DNA of 64,000 nucleotides from Delphinus delphis (Eukaryota; Chordata; Mammalia; Artiodactyla; Delphinidae). Below the pieces are notes generated by a model. That model had not been told where the DNA came from and did no database searches. It saw nothing but the letters and a program-made list of their open reading frames with translations. Below, piece after piece: positions 37,741 to 49,635 of this stretch. Every line of letters begins with the position of its first letter. The first letter of the stretch is position 1. The stretch covers positions 16,175,958-16,239,957 of the forward strand of contig NC_082694.2 of NCBI RefSeq assembly GCF_949987515.2, given 5' to 3'. Position numbers and translations under genes: made by a program.

Positions 37741-39115
37741 ACTTAGTTGTGTATCCTCCCTCTTCCTCTCTTCCCCATCTCTCCTATGTGGGCACCGGGC
37801 AGGCGTTCACCCCCACCATGCCACGAAAACCGTTCTTGTCTGGGTCGCCAGCGACCTCCGTGTTGCTCTATCCAGAGGTCAGTGGCCCACATCCTCGGCT
37901 TATTTAGTCCATCAACCACATCCAACCCACTGGCTTACTGTCTCCTCCCCGAAGCTCTTCCTTCAGTGGGCTTCCTGCTCTTCTGATTTTCCCTGCTACC
38001 TCGCTGGCCACTTCTCTGCTTCTGGCTTCTCTTCTTTCCCTTGACTTCACAAGGTTGGACCATTTCTAGACCCATTCTCTCCTGTTTGCACTTAGTCCCT
38101 TGGAGATCTCATCTAGTCCTATGGCTTTAAATAACATCGAAATGACCACACCCTCTTTTTCATCGGGGGCCCAGATCTCTCCCAGACTCCAGACTCATGT
38201 ATCCGCCTATCCACTCGACCTCCCCACTTGGATGTCTGCTTGATATTTCAACTTAGCGGGACCAGCACCAAACTTCTGACCTTCCCTAGAATCCTGTTCC
38301 ACCCTGTCTTCTCCATCTGGGTTGATGGTAACTTCATCCTTTTAATTAATTGATTCATCAGCAAATCCTGTTGGCCCTTGCTCCCAGAATACAGCCAGAA
38401 TCCCATCTCTGATCACTTCTCATCAAGTCTGTCAGTACTGCTCTGTTCTCTCACTTGGGTCATCTCAGTAACTTCCTAACTGACCTTCTTTCATCTGCCC
38501 TCATCTCTCAGTAGTCTGTTCATCACAGCTGCCAGAGTGATCCTGTCAACACATTAACTCAGGTCGTTTCACTTCTCTCATTAAAAACCTGCACCAGCTT
38601 CCATCCTACTCAGCATAAAAGCCTCCACCCTTCCAGGGACACGGGGGCCCTGTGCGGCCAGGCCTTGTTGACCTCTCTGACCTTTGCCTCCTGCCTTCCT
38701 CTGGAGCTGTCCAGCTGCAGTCATGCTGGCCTCTTTCCTGCTCCTCCAACACATTGAGGGCCTTTCTGCCCCAGGGTCTTTGCACTTGCTGTTGCCTCCT
38801 CTTGGAGGGATTGCTCCCAGATAGTCCTGTACTTTGACCTCTTACCTCCTTCACGGCAAGGCTTATATGACCTACTGGACATTCAGGGACTTCCCTGGTC
38901 ACCCTATTTAAGACAACATCCCTCCTCCACTAGTACTTCCTGTTCCCCTTCTGCTTCTGTGTTCTCCTCAGCAGTTACCGTTAACATACCGGAGGCAGAG
39001 ACCCATACTTCATTCACTGCTGTATTCCTAGTGCCTCGTGCCTAGAGCCGTGCCTGGCGCTTGGGGGGCACAGCATTGATAGTTGGGAAAGAAATGAGCG
39101 TTGAACAAATGCAGC
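37740..39115 (+). repeat. Long L2 region
   Basis: CTTCTCATCAAGTCTGTCAG, TCATCTCTCAGTAGTCTG, CCTTCCAGGGACACGGGG and CTGTATTCCTAGTGCCTCGT follow L2 ORF2-to-3' UTR sequence, possibly in more than one piece. There is no open frame. Confidence 0.55.
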
Positions 39116-39256
39116 AGAACCATCCATGTGCAACGCTTGGATGGTGCCTGGCACACGGCGAACAGTCAGTATCAGCCAGCTGCTTTCAGCATCATGACTG
39201 TCAGTGCATGGCTGGATGCCAGAACATGAGTACTGTTTTTTAAAAAACCTGAGCAG

Positions 39257-39509
39257 ACACTTCCCTGGTGGCGCAGTGGTTAAGACTCCACGCTCTCAAT
39301 GCAGGGGGCCCGGGTTCAATCCCTGGTCAGGGAACTAGATCCCACATGCGTGCCACAACTGAGAGTTCGCATGCCACAACTAAGGAGCCATCGAGCCGAA
39401 ACTAAGGAGCCTGCGAGCTGCAACTAAGACCTGGTGCAGCCAAAGAAATAAATATTAAAAAAAAAAATCAACCAAGAAATGTTCTTAGAAAAATATTATA
39501 TATAAAAAA
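39257..39509 (+). repeat. CHR-family SINE
   Basis: The head reads TTCCCTGGTGGCGCAGTGG, followed by the longer CHR body and an A-rich tail. AACCTGAGCAG (39246-39256) and AAACTGAGCAG (39510-39520) form the target duplication. Confidence 0.85.
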
Positions 39510-40387
39510 AAACTGAGCAGTTTTCAGTGAAAAGATCACATAATAACCCTATTTTTAGACTCATACTGGTTGAAAAGACAACAATAAAATAAATAAGAAA
39601 CTAAGAATGGATACATGTAATTGAACAGACTTTGTTCCTGAAGAGAAGTGTAGGCATTTTGAGGTAGGATGGGACATTAGGGACATTAAGTGTGTTGGGT
39701 GAAAACAAACCAAAACCAAACCAAAATGAAACACCCCCTCACCACTCCCCACCAACCCCACGCTATGATCCTGCAGTATGGGTTTGGTTTTTCTTGGAAT
39801 ATATTTGTTTACTATCATGGTCTCCTAATAGATGACAATGAATCAGGTGCCCATGTGTTTAATAATAATATTTCAACTATTTGCCATGTCTCCAGTTGGA
39901 AACTGTGTAGAAGCCCTTTGGTAGACTGTGTGGAACTTGTGTAACCAGATGTATAGGTCAGTGGTCTCCAATCGTATCATCATCCAAGACCCCTTTGATC
40001 ACCAATTCTTCCCACTAAAATGAACAAATAAAACAAACTAAACCTATGCTTGGAAGCCCAGCTCTAGCAAACCAGTTGCATTTAAAGGTAATTATTCTGT
40101 TACCCATTTAAAATGAACCAAAGCCATAACTGTCAACCTCAGCTTTTGATTACTGTCTAACCAGTATTTTTCTACCAGCTTGATCTAATTTTAACCAACA
40201 GTGAGACATTTGATTGCTTAATTAGCCTTTGGCAACCATTTTTCTGTAGACTACAGTTTCCATGTGGCTTTTTGAAGTAGTATTTAAATAACCCTGGGGA
40301 CTCTCATTACTCCCTAAGAGGATGCCTGAGGACTGGCTGGAGACCCTGTACACCGTTCATCTCTTAATACTAATTCAACCGTTAACA

Positions 40388-41610
40388 GGTTGTTTTTTTT
40401 TTTTTTACATCTTTATTGGAGTATAATTGCTTTACAATGATGTGTTAGTTTCTGCTTTATAACAAAGTGAATCAGTTACACATATACATATGTTCCCATA
40501 TCTCTTCCCTCTTGCGTCTCCCTCCCTCCCACCCTCCCTATCCCACCCCTCCAGGTGGTCCCCTCCCACCGAGCTGATCTCCCTGTGCTATGCGGCTGCT
40601 TCCCACTAGCTATCTACCTTACGTTTGGGAGTGTATATATGTCCATGCCTCTCTCTCGCTTTGTCACAGCTCACCCTTCCCCCTCCCCATATCCTCAAGT
40701 CCATTCTCTAGTAGGTCTGTGTCTTTATTCCTGTCTTACCCCTAGGTTCTTCATGACATTTTTTTTCTTTAATTCCATATATATGTGTTAGCATACGGTA
40801 TTTGTCTTTCTCCTTCTGACTTACTTCATTCTGTATGACAGACTCTGGGTCTATCCACCTCATTACAAATAGCTCAATTTCGTTTTATGGCTGAGTAATA
40901 CTCCATTGTATATATGTGCCACATCTTCTTTATCCATTCATCCGATGATGGACACTTAGTTGTTTCCACCTCCGGGCTATTGTAAATAGAGCTGCAATGA
41001 ACATTTTGGTACATGACTCTTTTTGAATTATGGTTTTCTCAGGGTATATGCCCAGTAGTGGGATTGCTGGGTCATATGGTAGTTCTATTTGTAGTTTTCT
41101 AAGGAACCTCCATACTGTTCTCCACAGTGGCTGTATCAATTTACATTCCCACCAACAGTGCAAGAGGGTTCCCTTTTCTCCACACCCTCTCCAGCATTTA
41201 TTGTTTCTAGATTTTTTGATGATGGCCATTCTAACTGGTGTGAGATGATATCTCATTGTAGCTTTGATTTGCATTTCTCTAATGATTAATGATGTTGAGC
41301 GTTCTTTCATGTGTTTGTTGGCAGTCTGTATATCTTCTTTGGAGAAATGTCTATTTAGGTCTTCTGCCCATTTTTGGATTGGGTTGTTTGTTTTTTTGTT
41401 ATTGAGCTGCATGAGCTGCTTATAAATTTTGTAGATTAATCCTTTGTCAGTTGCTTCATTTGCAAATATTTTCTCCCATGCTGAGGGTTGTCTTTTGGTC
41501 TTGTTTATGGTTTCCTTTGCTGTGCAAAAGCTTTGAAGTTTCATTAGGTCCCATTTGTTTATTTTTGTTTTTATTTCCATTTCTCTAGGAGGTGGGTCAA
41601 AAAGGATCAG
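40388..41610 (-). mobile_element. 5'-truncated L1 with intact ORF2 tail
   Basis: The element runs from a T-run and ACATCTTTATTGGAGTATAA at the 3' end to the ORF2 C-terminal region. An undamaged frame of about 216 codons (40930-41580) encodes the ORF2 tail, including [20 protein letters not shown] and the cysteine-containing [19 protein letters not shown] segment typical of the ORF2 C-terminus. Endonuclease and reverse transcriptase domains are missing, so it cannot move by itself. The lack of stops suggests a fairly recent insertion. Confidence 0.92.
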
Positions 41611-41727
41611 GATTTAAAAATTATTTAAAAAATGTGTTTTTTCTCTCATTCGTTCAGTCATTTAACTTTTACTTGTCTAACTTGTTTATTACCATTACTT
41701 ATGATAGGGGTTATTGTCTGACTTTCA

Positions 41728-41802
41728 CCACCTGAGTTCCATCCCTGGCTGGGGAACTAAGATCCTGCAAGCCATGTAGCACGGCAAAAAAAAAAAAAAA
41801 AA
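41728..41802 (+). repeat. Partial CHR-family SINE
   Basis: Only the second half of the head (CCATCCCTGGCTGGGGAAC) and the A-tail are left. The 5' end is missing. Confidence 0.65.
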
Positions 41803-42371
41803 CCAAACCTCAGTGGGGTGGCTGAGACAGAAGCAGAATTGAGCACAATTAGTGCATTCTTGAAAAGCTGGGTGTGTGAGCAGAACTATAATTTGAATAC
41901 TTTAAAAAACAAGGTCACAGGCTGGAGGCTAATGAGATAAGCTCCATCTGACGTGCATGGTGTTTTGAGAAAACTGAGGTCTCATTTCCCAACTGGAAGA
42001 TTTTATTTAATATCAGGATTTCTAGTTTCTTTGGAAAAGTCCCTTCTGGGGCACCAGGCCTGTTCCCCTGCGGCCAGCACTGCTGAGGCTGCTTAGCCAA
42101 TGTCCTTTGTGGAAAGTTGTGGGCTTGTTGGCCCCTGACCTCCCCCTGCTGTTATGTCACCCCAGCCCACGTGCTTCCCTGCCTCTGCTCTCCTCTGAGT
42201 GGTCCCATGGTGTTTTTGTGAAGGTGACAGGGGGACAGGTGGAGAAGAGCAGGCTGAAGAGAGTAGGGCCCCTGCTTCAGCCAGCTCCACCCTCATCGGT
42301 CTTATATTTTGAGATTCTGTGTAATATTTCGTTTGAGACCAGGTTGCCGCTGCTGCAACAATGACACAGAA

Positions 42372-43018
42372 GTGCAAATATAGTTGACCCTCATTATTTG
42401 TAGATTTCATGTTTGTGAATTTGCCGACTTGCTAAAATTGTGAACCCCAAGCTTGTGGTGCTTTCACTTTCACGTGCAGATGTGCCCAGAACTGCAAAAA
42501 AATTTGAGTGGCCGGATGCACAGGCTTCCAGCGGAGGTCGAATGAGTCAGTGCTCTGGCTTGTCTCTTCACCCCTCAAACTAGAAACAAGTAAACAAGTG
42601 TACTTTTTGTAGTTTACTTAGTGCCACTTTTTTTTGCATTTTTGTGCTTCTTGGAGGTGATTTCCCTGTTTAAAATGAAGTGCTGTCTAGTGTTCCTAAG
42701 CACAGGAGGGCAGTGATGTGCCTTAGGGAGAAAATACATGAGTTAGATGAGCCTCATGCAGGCATGAGTTACGGTGTTGTTGGCTATGAGTTCAATGTTC
42801 ACAAGTCAACAAAATATACTAAAGAAGGTGCTTTTCAACAGAAGCACACATAAAACATAAAACGAGGTTATGTATTGCTCTGTTGACTAAAGCGTTGTGA
42901 CCAGAGGCTCGCAGGAACCTAACCCTGTGTTTCCCCTAGGAGCAGTGGTTCAGTATCCGGTAATTCAGTGTTCACAGGGACTTTATAGAACATAACTATG
43001 ATACATAATGAGAGCTGA
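42372..43018 (+). mobile_element. Tigger/pogo-like DNA transposon fossil
   Basis: The ends resemble each other in inverted orientation (TAGTTGACCCTCATTATTTG at the start; ATAATGAGAGCTGACAGTA at the end). Around 42714-42810 a decayed reading frame gives VMCLREKIHELDEPHAGMSY and GYEFNVHKST, the CENP-B/pogo-type helix-turn-helix segment of a Tigger transposase. Most of the transposase gene is missing. Confidence 0.75.
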
Positions 43019-43481
43019 CAGTAAACTGAAACCCCACCATCCAGGAAAGCATGCTACTTAAAGGGCTGCTGAAACGAAGCCTTTGACAGAGAATGAATTC
43101 CAAATATTCTTTCCTATAAAACCTGGATTTTCACATTTCTGGGTTGCTTGATGTGGGGCTCACCCCATGCATATATCTGACCTTTACACTTGAACTCCTT
43201 GAGGGCTGCCCTGTGCACTTCTTTGTACAGTAGCTCTTAATAAACAGATGTTTCATAAATGCCCGCTGTTGAGACTGAGAGACACTCGGGGCCAAAGGGC
43301 AAAGTGGCTTGGCCTCAGGATGTAACCAGTGCTCAGCCTATAAAACTGTTGGGAGACATCGTGGAACCATCCAGTTCTCTGCTGCTGAAGCAGAAGGCTT
43401 TTGTAAGAGAGGAATGCAGGACAATGCATGTCCTAAAGGGACAGGGGCAAACTGTGCAATCAGGGGCTTCTTAGGACTGTG

Positions 43482-43733
43482 GAGTCAACCTTGGCTGCAC
43501 CTTGGAGTCACCAGGGAAGCTTTAAAAATATCACCTAGGGCTTCCCTGGTGGCGCAGTGGTTGAGAGTCCGCCTGCTGATGCAGGGGACACGGGTTCGTG
43601 CCCCGGTCCGGGAAGATCCCACATGCCGCGGAGCGGCTGGGCCCGTGAGCCGTGGCCGCTGAGCCTGCGCGTCCGGAGCCTGTGCTCCGCAACGGGAGAG
43701 GCCACAACAGTGAGAGGCCTGCGTAATGAAAAA

Positions 43734-43770
<37 letters not shown>

Positions 43771-43880
43771 CCTCTTATCTCACCTCCAGAGATCCCATTG
43801 TGATTGACCTGGGATAAGACCCAGATATCAGACTTCTAGAAGCTTTGTAGGTGATTCCAAATGTGCAGCCAGAGTTGAGA
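43482..43880 (+). mobile_element. hAT-type fossil, split by a SINE
   Basis: The outer parts (CTTGGAGTCACCAGGGAAGC; GGTGATTCCAAATGTGCAGCC) resemble MER5/MER20-type hAT sequences. The CHR-1 SINE at 43538-43767 divides it. Confidence 0.55.
43538..43767 (+). repeat. CHR-1 SINE
   Basis: Complete head and body with a long A-tail and (TA)n end. It is inserted in an hAT-type DNA transposon fossil (about 43480-43880). Confidence 0.92.
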
Positions 43881-44287
43881 GACTCTGCCTTTGGGGTTGT
43901 TGAATTTGAGATCCGAAGAAGTAGAAACCACTGGGTGTGCCTGGGAGGTAACAGTGGGCTCCTCAGGTGTCCCTTTACCTGTACCAGGTGCGTCCTTGTG
44001 GTCCCTTGAGAATCCCCTCTTTAACTCCTGTCCAGCTGCTAGAGCAGGCATGGGGCAAACTCAAAGCTGGTGGTTGTATTGCTTTCTCATCTTTAGTCAA
44101 CATTTCGATGAGAAAAGGGAGGGGATGCTGAAATTCAGTCTGCTTTGAGGACTCCTGCCCCTGGTAGGTGAATCTGCCTGGACTATTTTGATCATTTTTC
44201 TCCTGCAGGGTGACTTGTCTCTCTAATTTACCTCTCAGGTTCCTGTCCCTCCATATCATGCCTTGATGTTGTCTCTTTTCCTTTTAG

Positions 44288-44634
44288 CAAAATGAGTTGA
44301 ATTCCTTCTTGTGGACCATAAAGCGAGACCCGCTCTCTTACTTCTTTGGCACGATCCATGTCCCGTACACCCGGGTTTGGGACTTCATCCCGGACACCTC
44401 CAAGGAGGCTTTTCAGCAGAGCAGCATCGCGTACTTTGAGCTGGACCTCACGGACCCTTACACTATCTCGGCCCTCACCAGCTGTCAGTTGCTGCCACGA
44501 GGTGAGAACCTCCAGGACGTGCTCCCCAGGGACATTTACGGCCGCCTTAAGCGCCACCGTGAGTACGTCAAGCTCATGATGCCCTCGTGGATGACGCCTG
44601 ACCAGCATGGTAAGGGTCTCTACGCAGACTACCT
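44288..44634 (+). CDS. TRABD2A: TRABD2A (TIKI1) coding exon 2
   Basis: This exon encodes the start of the TIKI catalytic domain. It begins [15 protein letters not shown] after a CTTTTAG acceptor (44281-44287). It contains [14 protein letters not shown], including the GTIH (GxxH) motif characteristic of the TraB/TIKI metalloprotease fold. It continues through [18 protein letters not shown] and [14 protein letters not shown] to GKGLYADYL, all in one open frame without damage. The true 3' end is uncertain: the conserved family sequence continues to about 44635, but no GT follows there. A GC dinucleotide at 44635-44636 could be a non-canonical donor. A strong GTAAGG (44610-44615) lies inside the conserved codons. 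If not spliced, the frame reads [10 protein letters not shown] and stops near 44668. Later exons were not found before 64000, so the gene is partial here. Confidence 0.9.
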
Positions 44635-44784
44635 GCCACCTGCCCAGACTTACAGTCTGATTTGCTGAGGGAGTTCCTGCTGCTCCCTAGTCATAAATTC
44701 CAATAAAAGCAAGCGATCATATCTTTGAGACTGACCATATTTTCCATAATTGAGATGGAATGTGCTTGAAGATGGAGATCTTGA

Positions 44785-45092
44785 TACAAATGAAATTATT
44801 TACAGAACAGAAACAGACTCACAGACATAGAAAACAAACTTACAGTTCCCAAAGGGGGAAGGAGGGAGGGGATAAATTGGGATCTTGGGATAAGCAGATA
44901 TGCATTACTGTATATAAAATAAACAACAAGGACCTATTGTATAGCACAGGGAATTATATTCAATATCTTGTAATAATCTATAATGGAAAAGAATCTAAAG
45001 AAGAATATATAGATATGTATGTGTAACTAAATTACTTCGCTGTATGCCTAAAACTAACACAACATTGTAAATCAATTATACTTTAATTTAAA
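44785..45092 (+). mobile_element. L1 3' UTR fragment
   Basis: L1 3' UTR sequence in plus orientation (CAACAAGGACCTATTGTATA, then ATTGTAAATCAATTATACTT and an A-rich end). A perfect 16-base duplication, AAGATGGAGATCTTGA, is at 44769-44784 and 45093-45108. It lies about 150 bases after TRABD2A exon 2. Confidence 0.9.
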
Positions 45093-45153
45093 AAGATGGA
45101 GATCTTGACATTTTACCTTTCCTTGATAGGTTTGGTTTAAAATAAATACCTGG

Positions 45154-45364
45154 GGCTTCCCTGGTTGCGCAGTGGTTGAGAGTCCGCCTGCCGATGCAGG
45201 GAACACGGGTTCGTGCCCCGGTCCGGGAAGATCCCACAATGCCGCAGAGCGGCTGGGCCTGTGAGCCATGGCCACTGAGCCTGCGCGTCTGGAGCCTGTG
45301 CTCCGCAACGGGAGTGGCCACAACAGTGAGAGGCCCGCGTACAGCAAAACAAAAACAAAAACAT
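45154..45364 (+). repeat. CHR-1 SINE
   Basis: Head GGCTTCCCTGGTTGCGCAG, full body and an AAAAC-rich tail. A perfect 15-base duplication, AAAATAAATACCTGG, is at 45139-45153 and 45365-45379. Confidence 0.93.
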
Positions 45365-45459
45365 AAAATAAATACCTGGAAAAAAATACCTGAAATCTCT
45401 GAAAGGGAACTGCTTCCTAAAATATGGGCAGCTTTACTTGTGAACAAGAACATCCTTCC

Positions 45460-45568
45460 GAGAATTCTCTGACGTTCCAGTTGTTAGGACTCTGCGCTTT
45501 CCCTGCCGAGGGCCTGGGTTCGATCCCTGGTTGGGGAAGCCAAAAAAAAAAAAAAAAAAGAAAGAAAA
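45460..45568 (+). repeat. Short CHR-family SINE
   Basis: The head contains CCAGTTGTTAGGACTCTGCG and GGTTCGATCCCTGGTTGGGG, then an A-tail. The duplication GAACATCCTTCC lies on both sides (about 45448-45459 and 45571-45582). Confidence 0.85.
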
Positions 45569-47260
45569 AAGAACATCCTTCCTAGCCTAGTGAAGGAGGC
45601 ATGTAAGGTCAGTGTAGGCACCCACTGTCCCCTCTGCTGGGAACCCTCCCCATGCTGTCCCTCTGGCCGATGGCTGATTCGGCTTATGTCCTCTGTGAAG
45701 GCCTCCTAAGTCCAGAGATGACCCTCTGCTGTCCTCTCAGTGTCCCCGTGGCAGCCTCTGCAGGAGACCTGAAGACTGCCTCTCGCCAAGGTGCAGGCTC
45801 CTCCAAAGCTGGGCTACAGTCTCTTGGTCCTTGTACCCCAGCTCCTAATATGGTGTCTGGCACGTGGGAGGTGCTCACTAGTGGTTGTTGGCTAATGTGT
45901 CAGCCAGGTAGGACGTGTGAAAGTCTGATTTCAGTGGGCAGAGCTTGGAAAGAGCAACGGGAAACCAGTGAACTTGTGGATACCTTGGCTAAACCGGGAT
46001 ACAACGTGAGTGTGTGCTGATTACTTACAAAAGTGGATTACGACGTTTCTGACGGCTGTGTAGATATAGACCGACATCTTAAAATTCACATTAAATCCAA
46101 TCTTTTTGCTTATACTGCATTCTTTTGCTTTTTAACATTCTTTCCCAACATTGCCATATAATATTTTTGTGTTCTTATACAGAGCGGGGCGAAGTGCTGC
46201 AGTTACTGTAAATGCCCCAGGAGCTGTGACATCTCGTCCTTGAATTAACCTGTCCCTTCTTTCACCTAGAGCATCAACCCAGGCGCTGTAGGTGGGCACA
46301 GTCTTCAGAAATTGGAGGTATGGGCTGGGCCACTAGCTCCCCCAGTGGGGTCTTCCACAGCATGTCTTCACCTTGGCCATCCCCTTAATTTCTTATATTT
46401 TGACCAGAAATGGAAACTTGAATGAACTGTGTCCCTATGGCTGGCTGTGATATTCAGACGCCGCAGACTCAGCTCTGTGTTTCCACCTGGGCCCAGGCCT
46501 GCTCGGGAGTCACCTTTCCTTTTACTGCTAGTCTTTATTTGGACACATTTCTTAAGCACTCAGCATGGGCTGGGCACGCTGTTTCTCATTTTTGGGATTC
46601 AAAGACAAAGCAGTTATTGATCCTGCTTTCCCCTGGCTCTGGGCGGCCCCTCTAAAGTCTAAAGCAAACTTAAAAAAGATAGGTCTTTTTGTACACATGC
46701 ATGGATCCCACATGTGCTGCTGGGGTTCTGACCTCAGCTGGATCTGACCCTGCTTGGCTGCCTTTGGGGTCATAAGAGAAGCACTTCAAGGGATGCTGCA
46801 GCCGCATTTTGGCCCCATGTCCCTGCGAGCTCCTTTGAGACCCCGGCAGCCAGCTCTTGGTGGGTCAGCTCCACGACATGCTAGACTGTAGGAATAACAC
46901 CCAGCGTGTCTCTTTAGGAGGGGGAGGAGAGCTGTCTGTCCCTCCTCCAAAGAATCCACCTGCCAAGCAGGATTAGGTGAGGCAGAGTCTGCCTGGCTTG
47001 GTGGAAAGGGGGAAGGGGAAGAGGAAGTATCCAGGTGCGACTGGGGCAGCTGTTACCCGGGACGCTGCAAGGAGCCAGGTGAGGCCTCTGCAGGTGGAGG
47101 TGCTCTGTGGCCTAGGGATGGAGCAGGGGGCCTGTCCTGGACCCTGGAGGTGGATGTATCATGTCACACCATGGGCATTATGGCATCTCTGTTTTCCTAT
47201 CTCCCTCCTGATGCTTCTGTGACACCCTCCCTCCCCACTCTCTTCCTTGAGACTCTTCCC

Positions 47261-47417
47261 TTTTTTTTTTTTTTTTGCGGTACACGGGCCTCGAGCCTGT
47301 CATGGCTCACGGGCCCAGCCGCTACGCGGCATATGGGATCCTCCCGGACTGGGGCACGAACCCACGTCCCCTGCATCGGCAGGCGGTCCCTCAACCACTG
47401 CGCCACCAGGGAAGCCC
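47261..47417 (-). repeat. CHR-1 SINE with internal deletion
   Basis: A T-run, then GCGGTACACGGGCCTCGAGC joins directly to CTGTCATGGCTCACGGGCCC. About 50 bases of the usual body are absent. It ends in the head CACCAGGGAAGCCC. Confidence 0.88.
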
Positions 47418-48251
47418 GAGGCCCTTCCCTTTTTATTCACAGCCACTCAGAGCTTAAAGGGGAGCGAGCAGGGCTCCGGCGTCAGCTTCAGCAGGGGCCT
47501 GGAATCACGAAATGTGGAGTTACCCCATTCCTGCCTTCCCTGACTCCCCCTACATGAGAACCGGGCTCCTACCAGCCTCTGCTCTCCAGGGGAGTCTGGA
47601 TAGGTGAGTGAGGGCACTGCTGACTGACTTCTCAGGGAGAGGCCAGCTCTGGGGATGCCCTGTGCTGTCTGTGACTAGGCAGCCTTGTCCGCATTTGTTA
47701 TGGTCATAGACTGGCTGCTGTGCAACAGGACTGCTGATATCTTTGACCTCCCCTCAGGTCCAGAAGTGATGTTGAGATGCTGTAGCGTGAAAAAACCCTT
47801 CTGGATGGCCCCGCAAACCTAGCGCTGGGCAGAGAGAAAGTGTTTGTAGACATCTGAGACAATTTGTGACCGAACCCAAGCTCAGGGTCCTGATACCTGG
47901 CTGTGCCTCTCTGCCCCCACTCCCCCTTGTCAGCCCCTCATTTTGGGCTCCGATTCTGGCCCTCCCCTTCCCACCTCACACCTTCTCTACCTCCCCCAGC
48001 CCTCCCCCTCCCCCTTTCCCTGCTCTGCTCTGGGGTGTGACAGTTCAGAATCTAGGTGCCAGTGCCTGGAAGAGAGAAAAGACAAACAGTGGGCAATGAG
48101 AGAGAGAAGGACTATGCAGAAGAGACGAGGAGCAGTAAAGGGTCAGTCTTGTGTGATAGCGCAAGACTGGAGTTTTCATCTTGCTTTTCTGGTCTATTCC
48201 CTAGGACATGAAGTGAGAATCGCTGTTAAATACCTTCAGTGGACATAAGGG

Positions 48252-49250
48252 GCTGTATTAGTTTGCTGGGGCTGGCATTACAAAGTGCCACAGACTGGGT
48301 GACTTAAGCAACGGAAATTAATTTGCTCACAATTCTAGAGACCGCTGAAAGTCTGGGATCGAGGCGTCAGCAGGGTTGGTTTCTTTTGAGGGCCTTTCTC
48401 CTTGGCTTGTAGATGGCCGTCTTCTCCCTGTGTCTTCACATGGGCTTCCCTCTGTGTGTGTCTGTGTCCTAATTTCTTGCTCGTTCTTTAAAATTTTTAT
48501 TTTATATTGGAGCATAGTTGATTAACAATGTTGTGTTAGTTTCAGGTGAACAGCAAAGTGATTCAGTTATACATTACATGTATCTATTCTTTTTCAAATT
48601 CTTTTCCCATTTAGGTTATTACAGAATGTTGAGCAGCTTTCCCTGTGCTATACGGTAGATCCTTGTTGGTTCCCTATTTTAAATACAGCAGTGTGTACAT
48701 GTCAATCCCAAACTCCCAATCTATCCCTCCCCCACCACCCTTCCCCTCTGGTAACCATAAGTTTGTTCACTAAGTCTGTGAGTCTGTTCCTGTTTTGTCA
48801 ATAAGTTCATTTGTATCATTTTATTTAGATTCCACATATAAGCAATATTGTGGGATATTTGTCTTTCTCTGCCTGACTTCCTTCACTTAGTATGATAATC
48901 TCTAGGTCCACCCATGTTGCTGCAAATGGCATTATTTCATTCTTTTTAATGGCTGAGTAATATTCCATTGTATATATATACCACATCTTCTTTATCCATT
49001 CATCTGTCAATGGCCATTTAGGTTGCTTCCATGTCTTGACTATTGTAAACAGTGCTGCAGTGAACATTGGGGTGCATCTAATTTCTTGTTCTTATAAGCA
49101 CACCAGTCATATTGAATTAGAGCCCACCCTAGTGACCTCATTTTAACTTACCTCTTTAAAGACCCTTCTCCAAATACAGTCACATTCTGAGGTACTGGGG
49201 GTTAGGATTTCAGCATGAATTTTGGGGGGACACGATTCAGCCCATAATAA
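48252..49250 (-). repeat. MLT1/MST-like MaLR LTR, split by an L1
   Basis: The outer parts 48252-48480 and 49078-49250 join to one LTR (TGTATTAGTTTGCTGGGGCT to GATTCAGCCCATAATA). The L1 fragment is between them. Confidence 0.82.
48481..49077 (-). mobile_element. L1 3' end inserted in an MLT1-type LTR
   Basis: Landmarks are TTAACAATGTTGTGTTAGTT, CCCTGTGCTATACGGTAGAT and GCTGAGTAATATTCCATTGT. The duplication CTAATTTCTTG is at 48469-48479 and 49078-49088. Confidence 0.88.
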
Positions 49251-49635
49251 GGACCCAGGGTAAAGTTGCTGAGTTTGGGCGGTGGGGGGCAGATTTTGGC
49301 ATCATTTCAAAGGTGTCTCATTGTAAGTATCCACCTCATGGTGAAAACCTGTGTGTGCCATGGGGAGAGGCGAGAGGGGTTCCAGCAGCGCTGAGTACAC
49401 TGTAGGCATTTGCAGTGTGGTTGATTCTCTTGTAGTAAAGTGGTTTTTGAGGCTGTCGCTAAAGGATGCTGTCACAGAACTTTAGGTGGCAGAAGTCATG
49501 GAATAAAATGGCAAGTTTAACTGGATGTTAATATTTATGGTATTAGAGGGCTTAGAGTGGAGCCAAAATGGAAGGAGATGTAAGAACTGCCACTGGTTAA
49601 TTTAAAATGACCGACTAGAAAAGAGTGTCATCTAG

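Larger units (their letters stand above)
34311..44287 (+). other. TRABD2A: TRABD2A intron 1
   Basis: This intron is about 10 kb, bounded by GTAAGG and CTTTTAG. It contains a MIR-like piece near 34810-34920, L2 3'-end sequence (36300-36640 and 37740-39115), a MIR at 37600-37740, CHR SINEs, an L1 with an intact ORF2 tail, a Tigger fossil and an hAT fossil. I see nothing recognisable at 34.9-36.2, 36.65-37.6, 39.5-40.4 and 41.85-42.36 kb. Confidence 0.85.
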
